Positions 33,595 through 45,385 of a stretch of 64,000 nt of DNA are shown piece after piece. Position 1 is the stretch's first letter; each line of letters begins with the position of its first letter. The DNA is taken from assembly GCA_018360145.1 (NCBI GenBank), contig SRPY01000060.1, positions 17,176-81,175 of the forward strand. The letters run 5' to 3'. The notes under the pieces were generated by a model, which saw only the letters and a list, made by a program, of their open reading frames with translations, was not told where the DNA came from and searched no databases. The position numbers were made by a program, and so were the translations under genes. This DNA is from Claviceps africana (taxonomy: Eukaryota > Ascomycota > Sordariomycetes > Hypocreales > Clavicipitaceae).

Positions 33595-33975
33595 GTACTA
33601 TTCCATCGTCATTGTATCGACAAGTTTAACACTAAACACCGCAAACATTTCGTTTTTATCAACTTGGCAAGCTACTTGGTTCCCCGCGCCATCGTTGGGA
33701 ATCACGATCACAACATTTTTGACTTGACCTCGAATCCTTCTGCCAGCCATGAATAATAATGGCGATTTGCAGCGCATTTGCAGCATTCTCAATTTCTCCC
33801 AGGCTTTCCTTGGGTACGGTGGCGCCGTGGCACTTCACAGCCTATGGGGAAAAGAGTTCAATATCAGCAACAATCGCCAGCTTCTTACATTTATGCGAGC
33901 ATTTCTAGCTAAGCTATCGTCTTATTCGACAAACATTTTCGGGTCGGATCAAGCTCCTTTGGGGAAGGGGATGCT
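33595..33975. other. Convergent spacer TRS33 / MDH
   Basis: 381 bp between two stops; unremarkable mixed sequence, presumably the two 3' UTRs. Confidence 0.5.
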
Positions 33976-35472
33976 TCACTTTTGTGGGGGGTTGTGGGCA
34001 AAGTTGATGCCCTTGGTGATATTTCCTTGGAGGCCCTCGACCGCCTTCTTCAACAGCTCCTTCTCTTTGTCGGTCAATTTCGCCAAAGGATTGTTTGCTT
34101 TTTCAGCACCGTTTGGCTAATACGCAGTCAGTCAAAATGCGGCAGACGGTGGGGGACAAACGGATGTTTTGACATACCCCAAGCTCAATGGGAACAGAGA
34201 AGAAGTCACAACCAGTCTCCTTGGCAATTTCACTGCCCCCTGGCACGCCTGGAAGATAGACATAGCTTGGTTCGACGAGGCCTTTCTCACCCTTGACAGC
34301 TCTCAGAAGCTTCTCGGCAAATCTAAAACTCACTCAGTATAAAAACTAGACAACGAATTTCGTACAAACGTGCTGCGTCAAAAGACAACCTACCGGTAAC
34401 CGGCGTAAGCCATTGACAGAGTTGCGGACCCGGCCCCGTCTTTGGCTTTGACGACCTCGTCGCCGCCGAACTGGATACGGTGCACCAAAGCATCGTACTT
34501 GTCCGCGGGGATGTTGACAGCGGGATCGGCCTGGCTAATGAGAGGCACAATGGTCTCTCCTGAGTGGCCGCCGACCACGGGAATGTTGAGCTTCTGAGGC
34601 TCCTTCTGGCCGACGATTTCGGCAATAAAGGTCTCGGCCCGAACAATATCGAGCGTGGTGACACCAAAGAGGCGCTGTGCATTAAAGACACCCTTGGCCT
34701 TGAGAACCTCAGCCGAGATAGGAACAGTAGAGTTGACGGGATTGGAGATGACTAAAATGAATGCCTTGGGAGCAACTTCGGCGATAGTCTCAATCAAGCC
34801 CTTGACGATGCCGGCATTAATATTGAAGAGATCGTCACGGGTCATGCCAGGCTTGCCTATCATAGTTCACATGTTTAGTAGTCAAGACAGAAGCCAACCC
34901 AGAACGGGGTTCGGTATCAAGCCAGACATATCGAACAAAAATCATACATAGTGCTACTTACGAGGAATTCCGGCGGGGATCACGACAATGTCCGCATCTT
35001 TGAAGGCGGCCTTGGCGCCATCATTGGCTGGAAGATGGCCACTGATTTTCTGCAGGATTCGAGCTTGTAATCAGTTGCCATGGACCTTGGTCTTGTGTCG
35101 CCTTCTCAAACTCAGATGAAGAGCGCGCGCAAGGACCATTCGAAACGTACTGCGATGGAAGAGATGTGAGAAAGATCGGCAGCAACCCCGGGGGTGTTGA
35201 CGACATCGTAGAGGGCAAGCTCATCCACGAGAGGGCTGGTCTTCAGGAGCAGGGACAGAGGCTGAAAACCACATCAAAGTCAGCGCAAGAGACTGTGATG
35301 GAAATGCAAGCCGTGCTCAAACGTGTATATGCTCACCTGTCCAATGCCACCAGAGGCGCCGGCAACAACTTTCCAGTGCAGGTCGTCAGCATCGTGTTGG
35401 GTTGGGCACGCACCGAAGCTCGGCCGTGATGCGGGGTCGAGGGGTAGTTTGCAACATACCAGCTTTGACCAT
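33976..35472 (-). CDS. Cytosolic malate dehydrogenase
   Basis: Interconverts malate and oxaloacetate with NAD(H). Seven exons (35472-35460, 35368-35337, 35261-35151, 35049-34962, 34856-34394, 34322-34178, 34116-33976) give 330 residues. The protein starts directly with the dinucleotide fold (MVKAVVAGASGGIGQP), so there is no mitochondrial presequence; the C-terminus NPPQK is not a peroxisomal SKL-type signal. I therefore call it cytosolic. Key residues are present: Arg82 and Arg88 (IPRKPGMTRDD), Asn120 (ISNPVNS), Asp151/Arg154 (LDIVR) and catalytic His179 (GGHSGE). The first coding exon is only 13 nt, giving MVKA and one base. Intron positions were set by frame and by GT-AG ends. Confidence 0.93.
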
Positions 35473-36984
35473 GATGGCTATAATGCGGATTCCTCGGCGT
35501 AGTGATTGAGGAAGACGTTGGGTATCAGTGGGATGCGCGGTTTATTGGAACGGTGAATAAAGGAGCAGGTTGGACGTGATGCAAACGAAGAAGTCAGGTA
35601 CTTAGTAAATGATGTAAGAGTTGCGGGGGAAGGGCGACATGGCCAAATGGCCAAATGGCTTTTTAAAACTCCCCGAGACTCGTCTGGCACCAGACGCCGA
35701 CAGCTGCACGCGGCACCTGCCCGCGCCGGTAGACACAAGGCACAAGCTAATCTAAGCAGGGGGTCTTGCCCGGTCTGGTCTGGTCTGGTCTGGTCTGGTC
35801 TGGTCTGGTGCGCTTCCCGACAGACCGACAAGTAAAGGGAGCTTCAGCCAGCTCGAGGATGACGCGGGGCATTTCCCACATGCAGCCAGCACTTTCATGC
35901 GAGACTAGCCGTCCGCCGGTTCCCACGCGTCGCCCTCCTGGTGGCCCTGCGGCCGATTGGGGCCCAATAGAGAGACCTGTGGTCCGGGCAAGTCGCATCC
36001 TAGGGCTCAATGCGTGCATGCGTATGTGTACATTGTGCGTACTTGCATACATATGCATGTATGTACCTGGGTATGTAAAGCGGCGGTAGGGAGGGATCCG
36101 GCGGCCGCTGGCTGCCGGCCCGACAGAGTCCCCATCGTTCAGAGATAGCAGCGATGCATTTCGAGGTTGATCGTCTGTTGGTGCTACGAGACGAGGTGGG
36201 TACCTAAGTACTTGATAGGTACTTACCAAGTACTTGAGAAGAAAAAGCAAAAGACAAATCCATATCTTGGATCCGTGTGTCGGAAACCCGGAAGCAATTT
36301 CAAAGACCTCGGACCAGATTCACCACAAATTCGAATCCGTGTTTCGTAGAAACACGTGGAAACCCGCCTATTTTGATGTCATTTTGTCAGCCTGGTCCTC
36401 GTAGCCTGGTCCAGTTCGTTTCACTCTGGGTAACCAAGTCGAGATAAAGGCCGCCGTCGGCTGCTGGCACGTATCGAGCTCTCCGACATCCCGGGGCTCT
36501 TTACTGTCTAAATTTGCCTGTCACCTTGTTTCAAGACGGGCCAAAGTCCAATAGCCCATCGTCGACAGCCTTTGCTAAAAAAGAAAAGAAAGAAGAAAGA
36601 AGAAGAAAAGATCAGGTCCAAAAAGACATGGACAAGTTTTGGCTCCGAATACCTCCTTCTACGTCAGTTGTGACAGCTAGTCACAGCGTAGTTGCTATTC
36701 ATTTCACTCCACGACACGAGAGGGAACACGTTGTCCTTGGATTGGTAGGTGGTTTTGCATTCCCCCCCCCCTACCCTAAGGTCCCACCGAATTTCCAGCA
36801 TGGAATAACATATTTGTATTTTGCGGCTTGTTAACTGAGCCTCGGCCACTGTGACAGGGCGTCTCTTGTTAGATCTTTCGATCTCCACTCGTGGTTTGTG
36901 TCCGCTTTGCAGGTCTGTTGACCTTGAGCCTCCAGAAGTTCCATCCTTTTCGCTTCCATTTCAACGCCTATTTGCTTTCTATAA
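35473..36984. other. MDH upstream / eL28 downstream region
   Basis: 1.5-kb spacer between two minus-strand genes. It contains a (GGTCT)n microsatellite at 35772-35809, an ATGTACATAC cluster at 36010-36075, a TACCTA-type palindrome at 36195-36240 and a GAAGAAA stretch near 36585. The first ~150 bases are the probable MDH 5' UTR. No gene seen. Confidence 0.5.
35772..35809. repeat. (GGTCT)7 microsatellite
   Basis: Seven tandem GGTCT units, about 300 nt upstream of the MDH start. Confidence 0.92.
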
Positions 36985-37828
36985 TCAAGAAGACTCCTCG
37001 GCCTTCTTGGCCTTGTTTCCTCGGGGCTTGGGTTCGGGGTCGGCCTTGACAGGTCGCTGAGATCGACGGATGGCTGAGGCGCGCTCGACAGCAGCGGATC
37101 GCAGGTCGGGACGGTAGCTGGACTTGGCAGTCAAGTTGGCAACGGCCTTGTAGGTCCTTAATGGCGACGTTTTGATTAGCTCGTGTGGCCAGAGGCGAAC
37201 AGTCAACTCCCTCCCTAGTCTGTCCCGGTTCTTGGCTCCTGAGACGCTCCTCTAAACTTACTTTCGGCTCGTCTTGTTAGCACCGTGGGTGGTCTTGATG
37301 AAGGTCTTGACGGGTTTGGTGGCATCAGTGGTCTTCTTGCTGATGACGGTGATGCCGCCCTTCTCGTTGGGGATGATGCCGACAGCCTAGGTTTTGGTCC
37401 ATTAGCCTCCCTGGTCATTCCTCCCTGGGCCATATATGTGCGTGTTTTTCGCTTGCGGATGAATCGTACCTTGGCGTTGACGAAGCCAGCGTGCTGTTCC
37501 CCCGATCATGTCAGCGTTCGAAATTCTCAACGGCAAGTCGACCAGCCGGCTGCAGATCATGGAGACGAGATTCGGCCATACCTTTCGGCTGTTCTTGTTG
37601 GTCAAGTTGAGAGGGTCGCGGGAAAACTGAACGCCGCCATTGCGGTTGCTCTTTGACAGAAAGCAGTTGTTGTTTCCTATACAAACATCGAAATTAGTAC
37701 ATCATCCTCAGACAGCACAACCGCCCAGCCTCTCTGCGAAAAAGGGAAGACAAAAAAAACTGCTCAGACTTACGGACAATCTCCCAGACGAGGTCCGAGG
37801 ACATGTTGGAAAGCGCAGGAGTGGCCAT
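36985..37828 (-). CDS. RPL28: 60S ribosomal protein eL28
   Basis: Large-subunit ribosomal protein of the L28e family, which budding yeast has lost. Five exons (37828-37774, 37676-37582, 37493-37470, 37386-37262, 37156-36985) give 156 residues. Diagnostic stretches: SSDLVWEIVRNNNCFLSKSN, FSRDPLNLTNKNSRKHAGFV, KAVGIIPNEKGGITVISKK and the basic C-terminal tail KADPEPKPRGNKAKKA. Exon 3 is only 24 nt. The intron-rich 5' half is normal for ribosomal protein genes in filamentous fungi. I searched the introns for box C/D motifs and saw no convincing snoRNA. Note that the symbol RPL28 in budding yeast names a different protein (uL15). Confidence 0.94.
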
Positions 37829-38852
37829 TGTGACGTTTCTGATTGATTTGCGACGACGTAACGGGAATCTCACGATCTCACGGCGTGGATTTCTTCTGCG
37901 ACGACACGAAATTGTTTGGGGGGGGTATTCACACAAAGTGTGGACTCGCTTAAGTGCCGCATTATGGTTTAGTGTGCATTCTCTGTTCTCGGCTTTGGCT
38001 TGTCGACGTCTGATTGGCAGGTGCTGCGGCTGTGCAATCGTGGCGCGCGAAAAGCGCGCCACGACCAGACATGTTGCTCCGAGAATTGGTGACTCCCGAA
38101 TTTTGCAACAAGCTGCAAACTCTCAAGGTTTACTCACTTACCTTCTAGATATCTTTTCCGGGTGGTTGTGAAATTTACATCAGTGAGTAACTATTTGTAT
38201 CTGGCCTCAAGATCTATTATTTTTTCTCCACATTTTCTTCCCCAGGACAGTATTCCACAAAACGGCTTGTATTTATGAGGCGTACCATGTAGGCAACTGC
38301 TATTCTGCAACTTTATTTCTTTCACGCTTTTACAACTTAGTCCTAAACCCATTCATGATCGATTAAGCCATGTTATAGTCCCACTAGTATGGGTTATGGT
38401 AGTTAGACGCGTTTGTGGTGTCGTGACTAATGATTGACCATGTAACAAGGCAAGCACGAATGGGGGGTGGTGCAATAGAAGCACGGCCATTCCGCGGATT
38501 ACGTACGCCAGTCTCATTTGACAGGCGACTCCGCGGCTGGAGGTTGACGTCTCTTGCTTCGGTTCCCTCACAACATCTAAACACTCCGGCCTAGCCAGCT
38601 TCCACGCTCCAGACACCCTTCACAACTCCAGAAACATTGCGGCGGCGTGAAACGCCCGTCATGACGAACGCATAGATCTTCGCCGGTAGTTGGACTTCCC
38701 AGCACACCACACTTCTGCCAGCGCGGCAACCGGCAACCGGCGCGTCGCATCCCGATCAATCCACCACGTCCACGCATCGGGCGAAACGGCCTGTGCCTAA
38801 TAAATCCAATTTCGATCCATACCGTCTGTTTAGGGAAGCCTATAGAATTGCA
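37829..38852. promoter_or_regulatory. Divergent promoter, eL28 / DUF2015 protein
   Basis: About 1 kb head-to-head spacer. It contains a perfect inverted repeat at 38038-38064 with an E2F/MBF-like core. The rest is mixed sequence with AT-richer stretches at 38180-38360. Confidence 0.55.
38038..38064. promoter_or_regulatory. Perfect 11-bp inverted repeat with CGCGAAAA core
   Basis: Arms TCGTGGCGCGC and GCGCGCCACGA flank the 5-base loop GAAAA, about 210 bp upstream of the eL28 start. The left half, GCGCGAAAA, resembles E2F/MBF-type sites. It could be a dimeric factor site; the role is inferred. Confidence 0.5.
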
Positions 38853-39245
38853 ATGGCCAACATGGCATACATTCTCTTCAGCCTGTCCGTCCTATTCATG
38901 GTGATGGCCACAGCGCTCTTCTTCACCCGGTCGTACTGGCGTCAATACGTCCCCGAAGTTCGGCTGCCCGGCACCGACTACTTATATTATCGGTTGCCCG
39001 GCAGCTTTGCCGGCGATGTCGAGGCTGGCCTGTCCAGCAGCACCTTTGACTTGGCTGGCAATCTCGAAGGCGACAGCCGTGCTGGACTTGATGATGCTGG
39101 CAAGCAAGAGATTCTCAAGATTATGAAGAAGAGGCGGATGACCTTTGACCAAGCTAGAAAGGCATACATGGATAATCTTCTCAAGGCTAATGGCATCGGC
39201 CCCGATGGACGACCACGGGATCCGAAATTTGTGAGCTTTTCTTGA
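38853..39245 (+). CDS. Small DUF2015-family membrane protein
   Basis: 130-residue fungal protein of unknown function. One membrane helix lies at residues 4-26 (MAYILFSLSVLFMVMATALF), followed by TRSYWRQYVP and a conserved soluble part: LSSSTFDLAGNLEGDSRAGL, KQEILKIMKKRRMTFDQARK and the invariant-looking end NGIGPDGRPRDPKFVSFS. I take the ATG at 38853; the next in-frame ATG at 38862 is also possible. Upstream the frame stays open for 20 codons without an ATG. The family assignment rests on the characteristic C-terminus. Length is typical. Confidence 0.85.
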   Translation: MANMAYILFSLSVLFMVMATALFFTRSYWRQYVPEVRLPGTDYLYYRLPGSFAGDVEAGLSSSTFDLAGNLEGDSRAGLDDAGKQEILKIMKKRRMTFDQARKAYMDNLLKANGIGPDGRPRDPKFVSFS

Positions 39246-40725
39246 AGACACCAATTCATGATCACAAGCTCTACCGTCATTTCTGCTCTTGCTCTGGCGT
39301 TGAAACAAAGGATCAGTTTTGATTGGGGTCGTTGGTTCTGTTCAGTCAGTCTTTGCATCATTGTTTTCTTTGTGCTTACAACGCTCGTTTCCTCTTCTTT
39401 TTGTAAGGTTGGTGAAAGTCTCATTCTAGCTATGTTGGTAATTCTCGCGTCGACACAAATGCCTTGAAGATTCATTCTGCTACTCTTCTTTCCGTCAGGC
39501 AGCACAACACCATTTCTGTCAAGTAATCTTGGTTGACGATCACTTTGACCACACAACGACGAAGCAGTGCGATATAAAGCGGGGATATTCGCACGCAGAG
39601 TCACTTTTTGAGTGCATACATACATAATTTATTCCCAATGTGCAATAGTCTTGCCGTTGCATCGTGCGCACAACTTTTTTCGCGGTGCGAGTAGTCATAA
39701 CGAACCACGGCTGGACAATGTCATGGTAATCCGCCGACGAGACTCAATTTCTGTGTGGGATCAAGTAGATTGAATAAAATATACCAGTCATTCTAACTTG
39801 AATTTTTTTTTGTCTCATCACTTAAGCTTTCCCTCCCTCATATGTGATGTTGAACAGCATGACGGGAATAGCTGACCGGAGGTTTTACGACATGGGCTTT
39901 GTTTTTCCTTTTTCCTTTTTCCCTGCAACATTTCTTCAATATATGGCCGCTGGGGAACCTCCCCGACAAAGTCACCCAGATGCTGGGACTAACCAACAGC
40001 AAGCTATTACGAGCCAATACACTCACGCGTGCAACCTGCAAATGTTGAAGTTGCAGCCGAGGATTTCCGGTCCACGAAGAAACGCTCGAGAACGAGCCGG
40101 CTCGAGCAGTCTTGTGAAGGACACAGACTGATGTCCATCGAGTCGACTCGGATACAAGTTCGCGCGGGCATGAGCAGGAGAGATGGTATCGGGCGGTTCC
40201 AGTACGACGACTATGGCAGCGACGAGTCCGAAACGCAGAAAGGTATCAAGGTAGAAACGCAGAAACGCCACAAATCCCGGGACCGGGCCAAGCAAGCGCA
40301 GTGTTTCTTGATCGCAGCGGCGCACGTGACTGGATACGCGAGTCGATGAGCAGCGCGCGGCCCGGCTCATCCAATAGGTCTTTTTTATTCCCACCGACAA
40401 CCAGGGTTGCCGTCGGCCAGGTGAGCACGGCAGGCCGAACAAAAAGGATGCATGCTTCTGAGGGGCGCCTGGTGTTTTTCGACATAAGACGCCGACGCGA
40501 ATCATGCATAAGTGCGTGTGGTTTCTGCAGTCATATGAAACATGCGGCACCGCGTTCTTTTTCCACCAACTCACCGTGAGCCAAGGCGGCAAAGACCTGT
40601 GGACAGGCAGACAGCAGCCAGACGCCCGTGTGGCGCCGTCATGTTGTCATTTTGCACTGGGCGCTTCTGGGTTAGCTTCGGGGGCAGCTTCGGGGGCAGC
40701 TTCGATGGGTAGCTTCGTGGTGCGT

Positions 40726-40800
40726 GCGTGGTGCATGGTGCATGGTGCATGGTGCGTGGTGCGTGGTGCGTGGTGCGTGGTACGTGGCGCGTGGACGATG
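40726..40800. repeat. GTGCATG/GTGCGTG tandem repeat
   Basis: About ten degenerate 7-nt units (GGTGCAT changing to GGTGCGT), preceded by GGGGGCAGCTTC repeats at 40679-40712. Confidence 0.85.
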
Positions 40801-41197
40801 TGGCCAACCAGCCCAATCAGGACCGGCCAGACCTGGAACCCCATTGACGTCGCGGGCCCTCCAGAGCTTGCTGTGCTGTGCTGTGCCGTGCCGTGCTGCG
40901 TCCAGCCTGCTCGGTGATGCGGCCCCATCCTTGCGTGTGGGTCCCTTGCCCTGTGGCCCTGTGGCGCCGACTGAGGTGGGTCCTCCGTGCTTTCCATGTC
41001 CAGCCTGGTCTGTTCTGGCGTGCGGTCTGGTCGTCGAGCTCCGCCGACACGCCCCCTCCACTGCAGATGGTGCTACCAGCAAGGCCCTTGCTGCGCATGC
41101 ATGCCACCCCTGCCTCCTGCCCCGCCCCACCCCACTCCTGCTTCTCCTGCACCGACCCGGTTGATCTTAGGTCCCAGCGCCCCCCCCCCACCAATGG

Positions 41198-41275
41198 GTA
41201 CTTACTTTAGGTACCTGCCTACTTCTTCTACTTCTTACTTAGGTACTTAGGTACCTACCTAGGTACTTACCCACG
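41198..41275. repeat. TACCTAGGTA palindromic microsatellite cluster
   Basis: Mixed GGTACTTA/TACCTA units in both orientations, with a second block at 41345-41372. Same family as the cluster at 6816. Confidence 0.85.
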
Positions 41276-41890
41276 GATGGCCCGTGGCCCGCCGTGCTTT
41301 AGAGTCATCAGGAAACCATACCATCCATACAGGCAACCAGCTACCAAGGTACCTAGGTACCTTCCTACTTGTTAGCTGCATGAGAACATTCAAGCCACAC
41401 GCAGTCTCGCTTCCACGGCCCCACTAATTCCATCTTGCCCGGCGACACTCTGCTCAGTGCTTCCTCCAAAGCCTTCCCTTCTCATCCTTTTCCTTCTCCC
41501 CTTCCAACCCCGTTCTGCGTCGCCGTCCATCAGCTTCGCGTGCATCTCGCCCGATTCGCATCCCATCATCCACGCGACGCTCGAAGCCCAAGTGCTCTCC
41601 GACCGACAGCCCTTCACGACCAACGAGCAGCTTCGTCCTTGCCTACCTTGGCTGCGTCGCCCATCGTTGCGTGAGTGCGTGAGCTCTGCCCGTCCCTGCC
41701 TCGCGTTGGTTGGCGCGCGCCAGTCTCATCACCATCCCGTTCGCAACTCCACGAGGCAACTCGGCTCCTTCGCGACGCGCCTTGAACCCGATTCTGCCTT
41801 TTTTCAAAGCATATCCGATCCCGCGCCGTCAACAAGTTTCGTTACCGTTCTGCGCGTGCGCCATTGCGTGAATTTTTTCGACCGTACCCC

Positions 41891-43996
41891 ATGGCCATGT
41901 ATCCTCATCGCGGCATGGGGGCTGTGCCGCCGAGCAACTCGGCGCGTCTCAACGAGCTTCTGGATCAAATCCGAGCCGAATTTGACACCCAGCTGCGGGC
42001 CACTGAAGGCTTTGAACATCAAAGTAAGTTTCTTGACGCGATTCTTTCTCTCTCTTGTCCCCCCTTTTCCTTCTTTCTTTTTGCTGGCTTGACGGGTCGG
42101 CGCAGTATTCATGTACTGACTCAAGTGTGTAACCGCAGTTAATGCTCAGGTCAGCGAGATGCAACTGGTCCGAGAAAAGGTCTATGCCATGGAACAAACT
42201 CATATGACCCTCAAGCAGAAGTAGGTCCTGTCGCTGGCTTTACCGAACCGACCAACGACAAATCCCCTACTCACAAACTCTTTGCCCAGATATGAAGAAG
42301 AGATTAGCATGCTGCGACATCAGCTCGAAAATTCCCGCAAAGGTGGCCCGCAGCCTGGCATGCCAGGTCCCCCTCAGCATCCGGGCCCCTCGCAACAGCC
42401 CCCCTCCATTGCGCCAGGAAACGGTCTCTTCAACACCATCATGGCGGGTGGCAATCAAGCTGGACTGGCCCCTCCCCAGCAGCATCCTCCCCCTCAAGAG
42501 CAGCAAATGGGCCCTCAGCATCAGATGGCTCAGGGACCTCCAGGACTGCCTGGTCCTCCGCCGCATCCCAATGCGCAGCAGCCTCCCTACCAAGGAGGCT
42601 ACCCACAGGGTCCGGTATCAAATGGCATGGGTCCGCAACCGCCTCAAAGTACTGCTTCTCCAGGTCCGGGTCGGCGCGGCGTGGGTCGTCCACCAAATGT
42701 CGTTGGCCCTGCGACTCCTCAGATCAACACCCCAGTTCCCTATCCTGGCAATGCCCAGTCGCCTCAAGTCAGCCATCCCACCCCCGATCACGGCCGCATG
42801 GCAGGACCTCGTGCGCCACCCGTCGGGAATGCTTTGGGTGAGTTGGAGGTGGAGGCGGTGGCCCCACACCACAAGAAGACCGGCTCCGACTGGTATGTCA
42901 TCTTCAATCCCATCGTTCAGCGGGTTTTGGACGTGGATCTGGTGCACTCTCTCAGCCACGAAAGCGTCGTTTGCTGCGTACGGTTTAGCCATGATGGCAA
43001 ATATGTCGCCACCGGTTGCAACCGATCGGCGCAAATTTTTGATGTGCAGACTGGCGAGAAAGTGTGCGTTCTCGAGGATCACAATGCTCAAGACATCACG
43101 GCCGATCTGTACATTCGCAGCGTGTGCTTTAGCCCTGACGGGCGTTACCTCGCGACTGGTGCCGAGGATAAGTTAATTAGAGTAAGTTCCCATTCACGCG
43201 CGGGTTGAACCCCGATGGAAGAGACTCTGGGGAGACGGACAAGCAGAAAAGGCAGGGTTGAGTCGAGCTAACATGTGACGATTTTCTCCGCCCCCCTAAT
43301 CAGGTATGGGACATCTCGTCAAGGACGATTCGCAACCACTTCTCCGGTCATGAGCAGGATATTTATTCTCTCGATTTCGCACGCGACGGACGGACAATTG
43401 CTTCTGGCAGCGGAGATCGAACGGTTCGCCTCTGGGACATTGAGCAAGGTTCAAACACATTGACGCTTACCATAGAAGATGGCGTGACCACTGTTGCCAT
43501 CTCGCCCGATACCCAGTATGTTGCTGCTGGTTCCTTGGACAAGAGTGTGCGTGTCTGGGATATCCACTCTGGATTCCTGGTCGAACGCCTCGAAGGACCC
43601 GAAGGGCACAAGGACTCTGTCTACTCTGTGGCCTTTTCGCCCAATGGCAAGGATCTCGTCAGTGGCAGTTTGGACCGAACCATCAAGATGTGGGAACTCA
43701 GCTCTCCCCGCGGCGGACAGAATGCGGCGCCAAAGGGCGGCAAGTGTGTCAAGACGTTTGAGGGTCACCGTGACTTTGTCTTGTCCGTTGCCCTCACACC
43801 TGATGCCAACTGGGTCCTGTCCGGATCCAAGGACCGAGGTGTTCAATTTTGGGATCCACGAACTGGCACGACTCAGCTCATGCTCCAAGGCCACAAGAAC
43901 TCTGTCATTTCCGTGGCGCCCAGCCCGCAAGGCGGATATTTCGCCACAGGATCCGGTGACATGAAGGCACGCATCTGGTCATACCGTCCTTTTTAG
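41891..43996 (+). CDS. rco-1: Global transcriptional corepressor TUP1 / RCO-1
   Basis: Nuclear corepressor that, bound to SSN6/CYC8, represses genes for carbon use, development and conidiation. Exons 41891-42023, 42139-42220, 42290-43181 and 43304-43996 give 599 residues. The N-terminal Tup_N tetramerisation helices cover about 15-85 (SARLNELLDQIRAEFDTQLR, INAQVSEMQLVREKVYAMEQ). A Pro/Gln/Gly-rich linker spans about 90-270. Seven WD40 blades follow (for example SVVCCVRFSHDGKYVATGCN, YSLDFARDGRTIASGSGDRT, SVISVAPSPQGGYFATGSGD), ending ARIWSYRPF. The start is the ATG of MAMYPHRGMG; its context CCCCATGG is good. Convergent with the RMP1-like gene. Confidence 0.95.
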
Positions 43997-44512
43997 ACAG
44001 TCGTTCGTGTTGACCGCGTGAAGCAGAAGAGGAAGAAGGACTAAACCAAGAACCGAAAAGAAACGAAAAGAAAAAGAAAGAAAGAACAAAAAAAGCCAAG
44101 CTCGATTAGGATTCGCAGGAAAACAGAAGAACTAAGCAGAGGCAATAATGGCTTGTGTGGTCGAGAAAGAGGTCATGTTTATTGACAAGCAGGAACTCAA
44201 GACAAAGGCAATACTGAGGTCGGCGTACAGGCAGTGAATACAAAGGATTGGAAATGCTCATTTAGGGATTGAGCACGTGTGGATACGAATGACTGGCAGT
44301 GTTTTGATGCCGTCTTGCCTTTATGTTTATGTCTTTTACTTTTTATCTGTCCATCTTTATTTCTTTATTTCTTTCTTTCTGTCTTTGCCTGCTAGTGACC
44401 CGAAACCCGAGGGTTTGCGATGAATTCGAAGTTGCCTTTATAATGCACACCATACTCTCGTAAGCCATCTAGGCAGACCGCTTGCATTCGCGTGTGGACC
44501 GAACCCGAACCG
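43997..44512. other. Convergent spacer rco-1 / RMP1-like
   Basis: 516 bp with A-rich runs at 44050-44095 and CTTT runs at 44360-44385; probably the two 3' UTRs. Confidence 0.5.
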
Positions 44513-45385
44513 CTAAGCCAAGGAACCAAAAATGCTTGACAGTGCGTCCCCCTTTTTTTTCTCCTTCTTCCTAACCTTTGCCTTCCCACTGGTTCCTGGG
44601 CCCTCGGCGGAGGACGGGGCATCAAGTTTGCTTGTTTTGAGCGACCTTCTGGCTGGCGCAGCCGTGCGCGTCTCATTTTCGACACCAAGAAACGTTTGTC
44701 TGGCGACGGCCGTGCCCCTATCCACGGCGTCGACACGAAGGGTATCCGTGTTGCCGGGCTGTTCGCCTGGTCGTGGCGTCCGCGCGACCTGCTCTTGCTG
44801 AGCGGAGGGGTGGTCTGGTGGCGGCCACCTTGCGCATGCTTCGTGGACCTGGCCGAGGATGGCGAGAAGAAGAAGGCCGAGTGGTGCGTGTTGATTGTCA
44901 GACATGAGCTGGGTGAATGCGCTGTGCTTGACTATTAGGCTCTCTGACAAAGGGCATGAAAATCCACCCCCCCCCCCCTCCCCCCTTTGCAAGAAAAAAA
45001 AAAGACAAGGAGAAAAAAAAAAGAATACAACTCACACAAAGGCCCGTGGCAGGATATGATTGTTCAACCAGGTAACACGGGCGCGCACAGGGTCAACGCC
45101 GCGGCGCTTGCTGCTGCCTGGAATCGGGCACTCCAACGCCCTGGCGAGTTTTGCCAACGAGCGGCGAAAGACGCCAAAAGTAGACCACCAGACAGAGGTT
45201 CGATGTTGGTTCCGATGACGGTGGTTGAACGCATCCAGCAGGGGCAGCACGGCGGACAGCGTGGCGCGGAGCTCATCCGTCGACGGCGCGGCATTTTCAG
45301 TGCCGTGGCGTGCCGAGGGAGAATGTGAGGGCGGGGAGGGCGACAGCGAAGAAGGCGCGTGGTGCTTCTTCCTGTGCGAGGCCAT
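44513..45385 (-). CDS. RMP1: RNase MRP subunit RMP1-like protein
   Basis: Probable protein subunit of RNase MRP, the nucleolar endonuclease that cuts pre-rRNA and some mRNAs. Exons 45385-45036 and 44921-44513 give 252 residues (yeast Rmp1 201). The N-terminal half carries the family block LLDAFNHRHRNQHRTSVWW (residues 49-67) and FGVFRRSLAKLARALE. The 114-nt intron uses a strong GTGAGT donor, and I selected the acceptor that makes AFVAFTQLMSDNQHAPLGLL, restoring the second conserved block; nearer AGs give the wrong phase. The C-terminus ends in a basic run and GDALSSIFGSLA, a layout seen in this family. The middle is low complexity. Family call by motif recognition only. Confidence 0.7.

Larger units (their letters stand above)
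39246..41890. other. Long 5' region of the TUP1/rco-1 gene
   Basis: 2.6 kb without a supported gene. It includes GGTGCRT repeats at 40726-40800, TACCTA palindromic clusters at 41200-41275 and 41345-41372, and a CT-rich leader at 41440-41880 that is probably the corepressor 5' UTR. Long upstream regions are common for regulatory genes. Several overlapping open frames on both strands have no domain character. Confidence 0.5.

Noticed and set aside
37157..37773. snoRNAs hosted in eL28 introns
   Set aside because: No paired C (RTGATGA) and D (CTGA) boxes at intron ends, and introns are only 83-105 nt.
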